From Bartonella senegalensis OS02 (GTDB lineage: Bacteria > Pseudomonadota > Alphaproteobacteria > Rhizobiales > Rhizobiaceae): a stretch of DNA of 48,867 bases. A program made the position numbers and the translations under genes. This document shows, piece after piece, positions 6,909 through 14,395 of the stretch. The notes below the pieces were generated by a model. It did not search any database. It worked only from the letters and a program-made list of their open reading frames with translations, and was not told where the DNA came from. Where the stretch lies: contig NZ_HE997541.1 in assembly GCF_000312545.1 (NCBI RefSeq), forward strand, positions 217,510 to 266,376. The letters run 5' to 3'. Position 1 is the stretch's first letter. Each line of letters starts with the position of its first letter.

Positions 6909-7490
6909 ATGATTTCAATAGATGCTTCTTTTCTTCATTGCCTTGCGCCTAAACTGGCGCATCATGCACGCCAAGATTATATTATTGTTGAGATGGCACG
7001 CTTCTTGCCTAAAGCTTTCTCTTATGGGGCACTCACGACGCGTTTGCGTATTGCGCATTTTTTAAGCCAATGCGCCCATGAAAGTGATGGCTTTTTTACC
7101 CTTTGTGAATATGCCTCAGGGCGCGCTTATGAAGGACGGCGTGATTTAGGCAATGTCAACCCTGGTGATGGGGTACGCTTTAAGGGGCGTGGTTTGATCC
7201 AATTAACGGGGCGGAAGAATTATCGCCGTTTTACACAGTTTTGGTGCTTAGTCGATGAACAAGCAGTTGATTGTGAAGCTTTTCCAGAAGTGGTGGAACA
7301 ATTTCCAGCAGCGCTTTGGTCTGCTGTTTGGTTTTGGCAGAAGAAAGGCTTGAACAGGTTTGCGGATCAAGATGATTTGCTCAGCATTACCAAAGCGATT
7401 AATGGGGGGAAAAATGGACTTGTTCAGCGTTTAACGTATCTTAATCGGGCAAAAAAGCTTTTAGGGCTTTCATGCGAGGTGACGTCATGA
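6909..7490 (+). CDS. Phage endolysin, glycoside hydrolase family 19 (chitinase-like)
   Basis: 193 aa. AHFLSQCAHESDGFFTLCEYA carries the family's catalytic Glu in AHES, and GVRFKGRGLIQLTGRKNY is the GH19 signature, followed by FPAALWSAVWFWQKKGLN. It would cleave the murein glycan strand at lysis. There is no signal peptide, so it needs the neighbouring membrane protein for export. It is the first gene after late dyad 1 and overlaps the next gene by 4 nt. The start has no Shine-Dalgarno and follows a T8 run, but the N-terminus fits the family. Confidence 0.9.
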   Translation: MISIDASFLHCLAPKLAHHARQDYIIVEMARFLPKAFSYGALTTRLRIAHFLSQCAHESDGFFTLCEYASGRAYEGRRDLGNVNPGDGVRFKGRGLIQLTGRKNYRRFTQFWCLVDEQAVDCEAFPEVVEQFPAALWSAVWFWQKKGLNRFADQDDLLSITKAINGGKNGLVQRLTYLNRAKKLLGLSCEVTS

Positions 7491-7759
7491 AGCCATCGTA
7501 TCGGGGGTCTCGGCGTTATTTATGGTGGTCCTTTTGGTTTGCTTGGGGGGTTATTTTTTTGCTGATTTTGGGTGGTTTGTTTGGGGTGCCGCACCTTGTT
7601 GATATGGCGGCGATTGCTATTCCTTCTATGGTGGCGATTATTGTTGGGAATTTGGGGGTGCATCGCGGTTTTGGTTCTTTGGATTTTTCCAATAGCAAGC
7701 GTTTTAATCCTCCTAAGAGCGGAAAATACGGGTGCAATGATGGTTTATGGATGGGGTGA
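7487..7759 (+). CDS. Small membrane protein, probable holin
   Basis: 90 aa from ATG 7487, overlapping the endolysin stop, with GAGGTGA at 7475-7481. Two hydrophobic segments are visible: about residues 13-33 (WWSFWFAWGVIFLLILGGLF) and 40-58 (MAAIAIPSMVAIIVGNLGV), after a positively charged N-terminus. Size, topology and position between an endolysin and the spanins fit a holin, which would permeabilise the inner membrane. No sequence family is recognised with certainty, so the call rests on context. Confidence 0.65.
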   Translation: MKPSYRGSRRYLWWSFWFAWGVIFLLILGGLFGVPHLVDMAAIAIPSMVAIIVGNLGVHRGFGSLDFSNSKRFNPPKSGKYGCNDGLWMG

Positions 7760-7765
7760 AGGTGA

Positions 7766-8104
7766 ATGTTTAATCCTGCTTTAAAGCTGTCTTTTGGGGT
7801 GCTTTTTTTTGCGCTTTTCCTTTTCACGTTGTTTGGTTGGATGAAGGGGCAAATTTTAAAAGCAGAACAAGCGCGTGATGTGTATTGGCGCTTGGAGATT
7901 GCCAAGGCTTCTTTACAGGCACAGCTTGAGCAAAATCGGCAAAGGCAAGCGGCTCAGGCAGCTGCGTATCAAGCACAAATGACAATTTCTACTTTAAGAC
8001 AAGAGCTTATCAATATGGAGAAAGCAAATGGGGCATTGCCGGTTAATCGCTGTGGCCTTGGGGTTGAGCGTGTGCGCTTGCTCAACAAGCAAGCCAGTGA
8101 GTAA
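7766..8104 (+). CDS. Inner-membrane spanin (Rz-like)
   Basis: 112 aa. One N-terminal transmembrane segment (residues about 7-25, KLSFGVLFFALFLFTLFGW) is followed by a long periplasmic helix rich in Q, A, E and R (RQRQAAQAAAYQAQMTISTLRQELINMEKA), a typical i-spanin. With the overlapping lipoprotein it would fuse inner and outer membranes at the last step of lysis. The last 77 nt overlap the Rz1-like gene in another frame, the classical Rz/Rz1 arrangement. Confidence 0.8.
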   Translation: MFNPALKLSFGVLFFALFLFTLFGWMKGQILKAEQARDVYWRLEIAKASLQAQLEQNRQRQAAQAAAYQAQMTISTLRQELINMEKANGALPVNRCGLGVERVRLLNKQASE

Positions 8105-8309
8105 TCTTTTTTATCACTCTTTATCGGTTGAGTTGCCGGCACTTGCACAGGAAACCTGTGAGCGGCCATCCTTGTTGCCAGAGCGTGCTTTGAATGGGCA
8201 AGAGGTTGTACGCTATTGGGGGCGTGATCGTGCGGCTTTATTGATCTGCGAACAGCGCAGAAAAGCTGCTGTAAGAGCGGTTTTAATGAAGTCAAGGAGG
8301 GGTTCGTGA
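8028..8309 (+). CDS. Outer-membrane lipoprotein spanin (Rz1-like), overlapping Rz
   Basis: 93 aa from ATG 8028, in the +1 frame relative to the Rz-like gene. The N-terminus MGHCRLIAVALGLSVCACS has a hydrophobic signal and a lipobox-like VCAC, so cleavage before the second Cys would give a lipoprotein. The remainder (LPALAQETCERP...GQEVVRYWGRDRAALLICEQRRKA) resembles Rz1-like o-spanins of transposable phages. It overlaps the next start by 4 nt. The mature part is longer than lambda Rz1, as is usual in this group. Confidence 0.75.
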   Translation: MGHCRLIAVALGLSVCACSTSKPVSNLFYHSLSVELPALAQETCERPSLLPERALNGQEVVRYWGRDRAALLICEQRRKAAVRAVLMKSRRGS

Positions 8310-8620
8310 ATTTAGATATCAGTGTGGCCAATGGCTGGCTTTCGTTGTTGTTATCCATTGTTGCGATTTGTGGTGTTTTGAAAGCCTATTTTTCTTCTGG
8401 TGCACGGGAAACGTTAAAAGAGGTCGTTGTGCTTAAAGAGCGTATGCAAAAGTTAGAGACGGAGATGGATTTTTTGCCTGATCGTGATGCCATGCAAAGG
8501 TTGGAAGTGAATATAGAACGCTTAAATGGGCGTCTTAATACGTTTTCTGCACAGTTGCAGCCGGTGGCAGCCATAGGTGAGCGCTTGCAAGAGTTTTTAT
8601 TGGAGAATGCCAAGAAATGA
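8306..8620 (+). CDS. DUF2730 family phage protein
   Basis: 104 aa from GTG 8306, which has AAGGAGGGG at 8294-8302 and overlaps the Rz1 stop. One N-terminal membrane segment (WLSLLLSIVAICGVLKAYF) is followed by a coiled coil (VVLKERMQKLETEMDFLPDRDAMQRLEVNIERLNGRL). This is the DUF2730 pattern found between lysis and terminase genes in Mu-like phages. Function unknown; a membrane-anchored helper of lysis or packaging is conceivable. Confidence 0.75.
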   Translation: MNLDISVANGWLSLLLSIVAICGVLKAYFSSGARETLKEVVVLKERMQKLETEMDFLPDRDAMQRLEVNIERLNGRLNTFSAQLQPVAAIGERLQEFLLENAKK

Positions 8621-8973
8621 AAGCAGATATGGATAAAATCATCCGTGAAGAAGCGCGGTTGATTATTTTAAAAGGGCTTGCTTGTGAGCGCAGCGAAACG
8701 TTATCGAGTGCGATGATTGAGCGGCTTTTATACAGTTATGGTATCCGGCGTGATCGCGATTTTGTGCACAATGAACTGGCTTTTATGGAAGAGCAAGGCG
8801 CTGTTACATTAAAATGTGTGGGGTCTGTTTTGCTTGCGGCTTTAACAGAACGGGGGGCGCGTCATTTAGATCGGAGTTTTTCCATTGAGGGGATTAAGCG
8901 TCCCAAACGTTCATCCATAAAAGACGAGGTGAGGGATGCGCAAGGTCGGGCGTGGGCGCTTAACGGCGATTGA
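8617..8973 (+). CDS. VpaChn25_0724-family phage protein (Mu gp26 position)
   Basis: 118 aa from ATG 8617, overlapping the previous stop (ATGA). The pattern IIREEARLIILKGLA...RLLYSYGIRRDRDFVHNELAFMEEQGAVTLK...LLAALTERGARHLD...GIKRP reads as a winged-helix fold and matches a small conserved family found directly upstream of the DUF3486 gene in Mu-like phages. Its role is unknown; DNA binding during packaging is plausible from fold and position only. The 3' end overlaps the next gene by 38 nt. Confidence 0.75.
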   Translation: MKADMDKIIREEARLIILKGLACERSETLSSAMIERLLYSYGIRRDRDFVHNELAFMEEQGAVTLKCVGSVLLAALTERGARHLDRSFSIEGIKRPKRSSIKDEVRDAQGRAWALNGD

Positions 8974-9517
8974 TTTATTGCCACAAGCTTGTGATCAAAT
9001 TATTGCAGAGGCGGCTGAAGCTTTAAATGGGCGTGAAAAGACGCAAAAAGCCATTTATGATGAATTTAAAGCGGCTTTGAAGGCTTTAAAAAAAGAAACG
9101 GGTCTCAATTTTTCCATTCCCTCCTTTTCGAGTTTTAATCGTTATTCTTTGCGGCTCGCGGTGATGTCACGCCGCTTAGAACAAACGCGTGAAATAGCAG
9201 CAAGCCTTTCACAGCGCTTTGATGCCAAAGCTTCTGATAATATTACTCTGTTAACAGCTGCAGCGATTAAAGAGCTTATTTTTTCCACGTTAAGCAGTGG
9301 AAAAAGCCTTTCGCCAAAGGCTGCCCAAGAGTTGGCCAATGCGCTTAAAGGGGTTTTGGCTGCTGAACATTTATCGACTACCAGACGGCAAAGATTAGAG
9401 AAGGATTTTACAAGCAAGGCAAGTAAAGCGGTTGAGGTGGCAGCGGCAGCAGCGGGGCTCTCAGAAGAGACGGCGCGGGCTATTCGCGCGCAGGTGTTGG
9501 GGATAAAACATGGTTGA
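8936..9517 (+). CDS. DUF3486 family protein, probable small terminase (Mu gp27-like)
   Basis: 193 aa. The N-terminal GRGRLTAIDLLPQACDQII and the IPSFSSFNRYSLRL segment are typical of DUF3486. In Mu-like phages this gene always precedes the large terminase and is considered the small, DNA-recognising subunit. The C-terminal half is helical and alanine-rich (KAVEVAAAAAGLSEETARAIRAQVLGI). It overlaps the gene before it and, by 8 nt, the large terminase after it. Confidence 0.85.
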   Translation: MRKVGRGRLTAIDLLPQACDQIIAEAAEALNGREKTQKAIYDEFKAALKALKKETGLNFSIPSFSSFNRYSLRLAVMSRRLEQTREIAASLSQRFDAKASDNITLLTAAAIKELIFSTLSSGKSLSPKAAQELANALKGVLAAEHLSTTRRQRLEKDFTSKASKAVEVAAAAAGLSEETARAIRAQVLGIKHG

Positions 9518-11135
9518 AGGGCGTGAGACTTTTGAACAGACTCCTTTAAACAATGATGCAAATGGTGATCGGTTGGGTTTTGTTCTTTGGCAGACAAGTG
9601 CTTTTCCAAAAGAGAAAGATCCCTTAGCTGAAGGGGTTTTGATGGCGCATCAACGGGCATGGATTGAAGATAAATCCCCCTTAAAGTTGGTTGAGAAAGG
9701 GCGCCGGACCGGCATTACTTTTGCAGAGGCTTTAGATGATACGCTGATTGCGGCGGCAACGCTTAAAGCAGGGGGCGATAATGTTTTTTACATTGGTGAC
9801 ACCAAAGAAAAGGGGCGTGAATTTATTGGCTATGTGAGCAATTTTGCGAGGGCACTTACCAGCCACAGTGGGGCTGTGGAAGAATTTTTATTTCCAGATC
9901 AAAAAGAGGATGGGTCGACAAACTATATCTCTGCTTATCGGGTACGCTTTGCTTCGGGGTTTCGTATTGAAGCGCTTTCAAGCCGCCCTGAAAATATCCG
10001 TGGTCTCCAGGGCATTGTGGTGATTGATGAGGCAGCGTTTCATCAAGATGTGCGCGCTGTTTTAGATGCGGTGAATGCTCTGTTGATTTGGGGCGGTAAA
10101 ATCCGTGTGATCTCAACACACAATGGGGTGCTTAATCCTTTCAATGAACTGATCCGTGAGGCGCGCACAGGCAAAATTCCTTTTTCTCTGCATCGTTACC
10201 CCTTTAGTGTAGCGGTTAAAAATGGCTTGTTTAAACGGGTTTGCGCCATGAAGGGGGAGGGTTGGAGTTTAGCTTCCCAACAACAATGGGAGAAACAAAT
10301 CCGCGCCTCTTATGGGGTGCGTTTGAGTGCTATGCGGCAAGAATTGGATGCCATACCGGCTGATCAAGAAGGGGCAGCTTTAACGCGCTTGCAGATTGAA
10401 AATTGTTGTGCGCCAGATATTGCGGTGCTGCGTTTTGCTTGTGCGGATGGTTTTAAAAACCAATCGGATGATCAACGAAGCCAAGCGGCGTTTTCTTGGT
10501 GTGAGCAGCATGTAAAGCCTCTGCATGTTCGGCTTGACCGGCGGCGTCAACATGTTTTTGGGGTTGATTTTGCGCGCAGCGGTGATGCCACCTCGATTGT
10601 GGTGCTGGAAGTGGGACAAGATTTGGTACGCCGTGTGCGGTTTATGGTGGAATTGCGCAATATGCCGTTTGATCAACAAAGAGAGATTTTATTTTATGGG
10701 GTTAGTGGATTGCCACGTTTGTTAGGGGGCGCGTTAGATGCGCGGGGCAATGGGGCTTATTTAGCCGAAAAAGCAGCGCAGCGTTATGGGGCGTGTGTGC
10801 AGGAAGTACAATTGTCGCAAAGTTGGTATAGCAAAGAAATGCCGGCTTATTTAGAAGCCTTTGGGGATGGGTCCATTGTTTTGCCGCGCGATAGTGACAT
10901 TGTGGCGGATCATCAGGCGCTTGCTTATGTCAATGGCATTGTGAAAATTCCAGACAATCATCGTTTTAAAGGCAGTGATGGTTTTATGCGCCATGGAGAT
11001 AGTGCTATTGCTTGCGCTTTGGCTTATTTTGCCAGCCGCCAGACGCCGGAAATTTACGAATATACGCCTGTGAGAGAGGTTTATGGTTTTGATGACAATC
11101 CGCTCTTTTTGACAACAAGATCAAAGATTTATTGA
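9510..11135 (+). CDS. Terminase large subunit (Mu gp28-like)
   Basis: 541 aa. The ATPase part has a variant Walker A (KGRRTGIT, residues 63-70) and Walker B IVVIDEA (169-175), followed by the motor motif region IRVISTHNG (198-206). The nuclease part begins at HVFGVDFARSGDATSIVVLE, with D353 as a likely metal ligand of the RNase H fold. It would package DNA into the prohead by headful cutting, including host DNA next to the integrated copies as in Mu. Length is normal for the family. Confidence 0.93.
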   Translation: MVEGRETFEQTPLNNDANGDRLGFVLWQTSAFPKEKDPLAEGVLMAHQRAWIEDKSPLKLVEKGRRTGITFAEALDDTLIAAATLKAGGDNVFYIGDTKEKGREFIGYVSNFARALTSHSGAVEEFLFPDQKEDGSTNYISAYRVRFASGFRIEALSSRPENIRGLQGIVVIDEAAFHQDVRAVLDAVNALLIWGGKIRVISTHNGVLNPFNELIREARTGKIPFSLHRYPFSVAVKNGLFKRVCAMKGEGWSLASQQQWEKQIRASYGVRLSAMRQELDAIPADQEGAALTRLQIENCCAPDIAVLRFACADGFKNQSDDQRSQAAFSWCEQHVKPLHVRLDRRRQHVFGVDFARSGDATSIVVLEVGQDLVRRVRFMVELRNMPFDQQREILFYGVSGLPRLLGGALDARGNGAYLAEKAAQRYGACVQEVQLSQSWYSKEMPAYLEAFGDGSIVLPRDSDIVADHQALAYVNGIVKIPDNHRFKGSDGFMRHGDSAIACALAYFASRQTPEIYEYTPVREVYGFDDNPLFLTTRSKIY

Positions 11136-11147
11136 TAGGATGCTGAG

Positions 11148-12749
11148 ATGGTAAAACTGGTTGATCAATGGGGAAAAGCCCTTCATATAAAGGGATTGGA
11201 GCGGGAGGTGGCAATCCCAAGCATTGGCGGTGTTCGTGATGTGTGGTCACAAACTATTGTGAGTGGTTTAACACCTGCCCAACTTGCCGATATTTTGCAA
11301 CAGGCAGCACGGGGGCATCCAGAGCAGTTTTTCCAACTTGCTGATGATATGGAAGAGCGTGATTTGCATTATCGTGCGGTGCTGGGCATGCGTAAAAATG
11401 CCCTCACGGGGGTGGAGCCTGGGGTGATTGCGGCAAGCAACAGTGCATTGGACAAAAAGATTGCTGATGCGGTGCGCGAGGTGATTAGCGCGCCGACTTT
11501 TGTTGATGATTATGTGGCGGATTTGTTAGATGCTTTGGGCAAAGGCTATGCGGTTGTTGAGACCTTGTGGGACAAGAGTGCTAAGGAATGGTGGCCGGTT
11601 GCTTGGCGGTGGCGTGACCAGCGGTTTTTTCAATTGGATCGGCGAGATGGCTTTCATCTGCGTTTAAAAGAAGAGGGGTCTCTTTATGGAAGTGAATTGC
11701 CTGCTTATAAATTTTCTATTCACCGCCCAAAGTTGAAAAGTGGCTTGCCTATTCGTTCTGGGCTTGCCAGACTTGCGGCTTGGGCATTTTTGTTTAAGTC
11801 TTATACCTTGAAGGATTGGATGGCTTTCTTAGAAGTGTATGGCATGCCTTTGCGTGTGGGCAAATATGGGGCAAGTTCTTCTGAAGCAGAGCGGCGGGTT
11901 CTTATTCAAGCGGTACGTGATTTATCCAGTGATGCGGCGGCGATTATTCCCAAAGAGATGGAGATAGAGTTTATTGAGGCAGCTGGGGGCAGTGGCAATG
12001 CGGTTTTTGCCGCAAAGGCGGAATATTTAGATCGACAGATCTCTAAAGGGGTGTTGGGGCAAACGATGACGACGGATGATGGGTCGTCTTTTTCGCAAGC
12101 GCGCATTCATGAAAATGTCCGCCATGATATTGCCAGAGCTGATGCGCGGCAATTGGCTTTGACGGCTAATCGTGATTTGATTGTACCCTTTGTTGAGATT
12201 AATTTTGGGCGCCAAGAGCGCACTCCCCTTGTCTATTGGCCGATTTCGGAAAATGAAGATATTAAAGCCATTAGTGATGCGCTGCAAAAACTTGTGCCTC
12301 TAGGATTGCGTGTTGGGGCGCAAGAGGTGCGCAATAAGATTGGCTTTTCGCACCCAAAAAGGGGCGAGGATGTTTTAAGGGCTGCTTCTCTTAGGCCTAA
12401 TGATGAGAGGGGACAAAAGGATGATGCGGGGCAACAAAAAGCTCATGTTTGTGCTGATTGTGGGGGTGCTTTTGATGTTTGTGTGACAAGAAAAGAAGGG
12501 GTGGAAAAAGAGCAGGGTGGAAAACATCACGACGAATTGGATCGGCTTTCGAGTGAGGCTTTAAGTGACTGGGAAGAGGATTTAGAACCCCTTTTAGAGC
12601 CTTTTAAAAAGCTTGTGAGAGAGGCTAAAAGTTATGAGGATATCCTCGAAGGCTTAGATGAATTGTTAGGCGAGATGGACCATCATGCCTTGGCAGCACG
12701 CTTGGCAAAGGTGCAAATGATTGCGCGGGGACTGGGGTATCATGGATGA
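11148..12749 (+). CDS. Portal protein, DUF935 family (Mu gp29-like)
   Basis: 533 aa, starting 13 nt after the terminase. It shows family features GLTPAQLADILQQAARGHPEQFFQLADDMEERD at the N-terminus, ALGKGYAVVETLWD in the middle, and GQTMTTDDGSSFSQARIHENVR. It would form the dodecameric portal for DNA entry and tail joining. A CADCGGAFDVC cysteine cluster near residue 435, reminiscent of a zinc-binding ribbon, separates the portal core from an acidic, helical C-terminal tail (DWEEDLEPLLEPFKKLVREAK). The 3' end overlaps the MuF gene. Confidence 0.92.
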   Translation: MVKLVDQWGKALHIKGLEREVAIPSIGGVRDVWSQTIVSGLTPAQLADILQQAARGHPEQFFQLADDMEERDLHYRAVLGMRKNALTGVEPGVIAASNSALDKKIADAVREVISAPTFVDDYVADLLDALGKGYAVVETLWDKSAKEWWPVAWRWRDQRFFQLDRRDGFHLRLKEEGSLYGSELPAYKFSIHRPKLKSGLPIRSGLARLAAWAFLFKSYTLKDWMAFLEVYGMPLRVGKYGASSSEAERRVLIQAVRDLSSDAAAIIPKEMEIEFIEAAGGSGNAVFAAKAEYLDRQISKGVLGQTMTTDDGSSFSQARIHENVRHDIARADARQLALTANRDLIVPFVEINFGRQERTPLVYWPISENEDIKAISDALQKLVPLGLRVGAQEVRNKIGFSHPKRGEDVLRAASLRPNDERGQKDDAGQQKAHVCADCGGAFDVCVTRKEGVEKEQGGKHHDELDRLSSEALSDWEEDLEPLLEPFKKLVREAKSYEDILEGLDELLGEMDHHALAARLAKVQMIARGLGYHG

Positions 12750-13947
12750 GGAACTTTTTAAAACGGCACCTCAAGAGGTCACCCGTTATTTTGCCGCCAA
12801 AAATATTGTTCCAAGCTTTGATTGGCGTGATGTGGCAGCAGAAGAGCATGCCTTTTCCTTTACGGTGGCAAAATCGGTAGGCTATGACATTTTAGAGGAT
12901 TTTAAACAAGCGGTTGGAGATGCCATAAAGCATCACGTTCCTTTTCAGGATTTTCAAAAAAATTTAATGCCGATTTTACAGGAAAAGGGCTGGTGGGGGA
13001 AAAAGACCAGCATTGACCCGAAAACGGGTGAAAAGAGTGTGGTGCAATTGGGCAGCCCGCGGCGTTTAGAAACGGTCTATTGGGCTAATACCATGAGTGC
13101 CCATGCGGCAGGTGAATGGGAACGTACGCAAAATAATAAAGAGTTTTTACCTTATCTGACCTATGCGTTGTCGAGTTCAGAACATAAGCGTTTAGAACAT
13201 GAAAGTTGGGTGGGTTTTACGGCACCGGTTGATGATCCCATTTGGGATTGGCTTTATCCGCCCAATGGTTGGCGGTGTAAATGCAGTGTGCGGCAGGTAA
13301 GCCGTTATGAGGCGGACAATTTAGGCTATGAAGAGGGTGCAGCGCCACCCCATGTGGAGGAGCGGGTTTGGCGCAATAAGCGGACGGGGCGCGTTGAAAA
13401 GATACCAAAGGGAATTGATCCTGGATGGCATTCTAATCCTGGAAAACATCGTGCACAAAATTTAAGCAATTTTTTGAGTGATAAAGTCTCTGTCATGGAG
13501 GACAATCGCAAGCGCATTGCTATTGAAGATATTGTGGGCTCACCGCTTTTGGAAGCGATGTTTGAAGGTCGTATGCCGCGTGGATTTCTTCCCATAGCCC
13601 CGATGATAAAAAAAGTGCGTGATGTTTTTGGTGGGGACAATTCTCTTATTCGTTTATCTTCAGACAGTGTGAAACATATTTTGTTAGAACATCAAGCGCG
13701 TGCTCTTCACTTGGAGGATTTTCGGGGTGCTATTCAAACCTTCATAAAACCTTACGGTATCATCAGGCGAAAAGATACGCAGGGTGTTTTGTTTTTTGGG
13801 GAAAGTGGTGGGGCATGGTGGCGCTTTGCAGTCAAATGGGTGGCAAGCAAACAAGAATGGTGGCTGACTTCTATGCATAAAAAGAGCTTTCGTGAAATTC
13901 AACGTTTGTTACATGCTGCTGAAAAGAAGGATGAACGGTTGTTGTAA
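12742..13947 (+). CDS. MuF-like minor head protein with extra C-terminal domain (putative toxin-type)
   Basis: 401 aa from ATG 12742, overlapping the portal stop. Residues about 30-240 are a Mu gpF/SPP1 gp7 domain with the signature PPNGWRCKCSVRQVS (173-187). Mu F-type proteins are virion minor head proteins, probably delivered with DNA. A separate domain follows a linker, at about residues 295-385: IRLSSDSVKHILLEH, DFRGAIQTFIKPYGI, then alternating strands (GVLFFGESGGAWWRFAVKWV). This resembles the PBECR-type (barnase/EndoU/colicin/RelE-like) nuclease modules that are swapped onto MuF proteins in polymorphic toxins. The toxin assignment is inference from pattern and position. Confidence 0.85.
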   Translation: MDEELFKTAPQEVTRYFAAKNIVPSFDWRDVAAEEHAFSFTVAKSVGYDILEDFKQAVGDAIKHHVPFQDFQKNLMPILQEKGWWGKKTSIDPKTGEKSVVQLGSPRRLETVYWANTMSAHAAGEWERTQNNKEFLPYLTYALSSSEHKRLEHESWVGFTAPVDDPIWDWLYPPNGWRCKCSVRQVSRYEADNLGYEEGAAPPHVEERVWRNKRTGRVEKIPKGIDPGWHSNPGKHRAQNLSNFLSDKVSVMEDNRKRIAIEDIVGSPLLEAMFEGRMPRGFLPIAPMIKKVRDVFGGDNSLIRLSSDSVKHILLEHQARALHLEDFRGAIQTFIKPYGIIRRKDTQGVLFFGESGGAWWRFAVKWVASKQEWWLTSMHKKSFREIQRLLHAAEKKDERLL

Positions 13948-14007
13948 AACGAACAGCGGAAAACTTTGTTGGTGTTTGTGAGAAGAAGCGGTGTGAGGGG
14001 AAAATGA

Positions 14008-14077
14008 GAAGGCGTGGAGGGCGGTCAACTCCTCGCAGATCCGGCAAAGCCGTCCTGGCAAAACTGGCTCACGCCTC
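14008..14077. other. GC-rich structured non-coding segment
   Basis: Within the 448-bp gap after the MuF gene, AGGCGTG (14010-14016) pairs perfectly with CACGCCT (14070-14076). It encloses GAGG/CCTC (14017-14020/14031-14034) and CGGC/GCCG (14042-14045/14049-14052). The local base composition is far more GC-rich than the surrounding gap. It could be a small structured RNA or the remnant of a gene; it is not a tRNA, as no T-loop or anticodon arm fits. The rest of the gap holds a terminator, another hairpin and late dyad 2, and no convincing ORF. Confidence 0.4.
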
Positions 14078-14126
14078 GCGAGCACTCTAACAGTTTAAAC
14101 GTTCAAAAGCAATCTTTAAAAAAATG

Positions 14127-14146
14127 CGCCTTGAGAGAGGCTTTTT
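14127..14146 (+). terminator. Probable terminator after the packaging/MuF operon
   Basis: GCCT (14128-14131) and AGGC (14138-14141) form a short stem around TGAGAG, followed directly by TTTTT (14142-14146). The stem is only 4 bp (extended weakly by flanking bases), so strength is uncertain. The position at the end of the first late operon fits. Confidence 0.45.
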
Positions 14147-14221
14147 GTATGGAGTGATAGATTTGTACCTCTAACTTCACAACGGCGCTCTATCGCCTTT
14201 GAAGTGCCTTTGAAAACGATT

Positions 14222-14257
14222 TTATGAGAGGGTTTGGTATTGGGGTTTCTCTCATAA
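14222..14257. other. Long-loop inverted repeat upstream of the head operon
   Basis: TTATGAGAG (14222-14230) and CTCTCATAA (14249-14257) are perfectly complementary around an 18-nt G/T-rich loop. It lies about 57 nt upstream of late dyad 2. It could be a regulatory hairpin; there is no T-run typical of an intrinsic terminator. Confidence 0.4.
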
Positions 14258-14313
14258 GCTAGAAGCAAGTGAAAAAAGTGTTTTTAAAGTGCTTTTTTAA
14301 AGAAGTGCTCTTT

Positions 14314-14335
14314 TGACTGACACTGTCAGACTTAT
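14314..14335 (+). promoter_or_regulatory. Late-promoter dyad 2, before the head genes (PI-like)
   Basis: CTGACACTGTCAG (14317-14329, perfect dyad around C14323) followed by ACTTAT. The only changes from copies 1 and 3 are the central base and one G to A. The dyad centre is 73 nt before the protease ATG, the same distance as dyad 1 to the endolysin ATG. Confidence 0.75.
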
Positions 14336-14395
14336 AAGGTGAAGGGGTTTCATGCATTGTATTGCCAATGATAATTGTAAAGCAATAGGCAATGT

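Noticed and set aside
14008-14077. Possible tRNA or tRNA-like cloverleaf
   Set aside because: The 7-bp closing stem fits, but no T-loop (GTTCGA-type) or anticodon arm can be placed; kept only as an unexplained structured segment.
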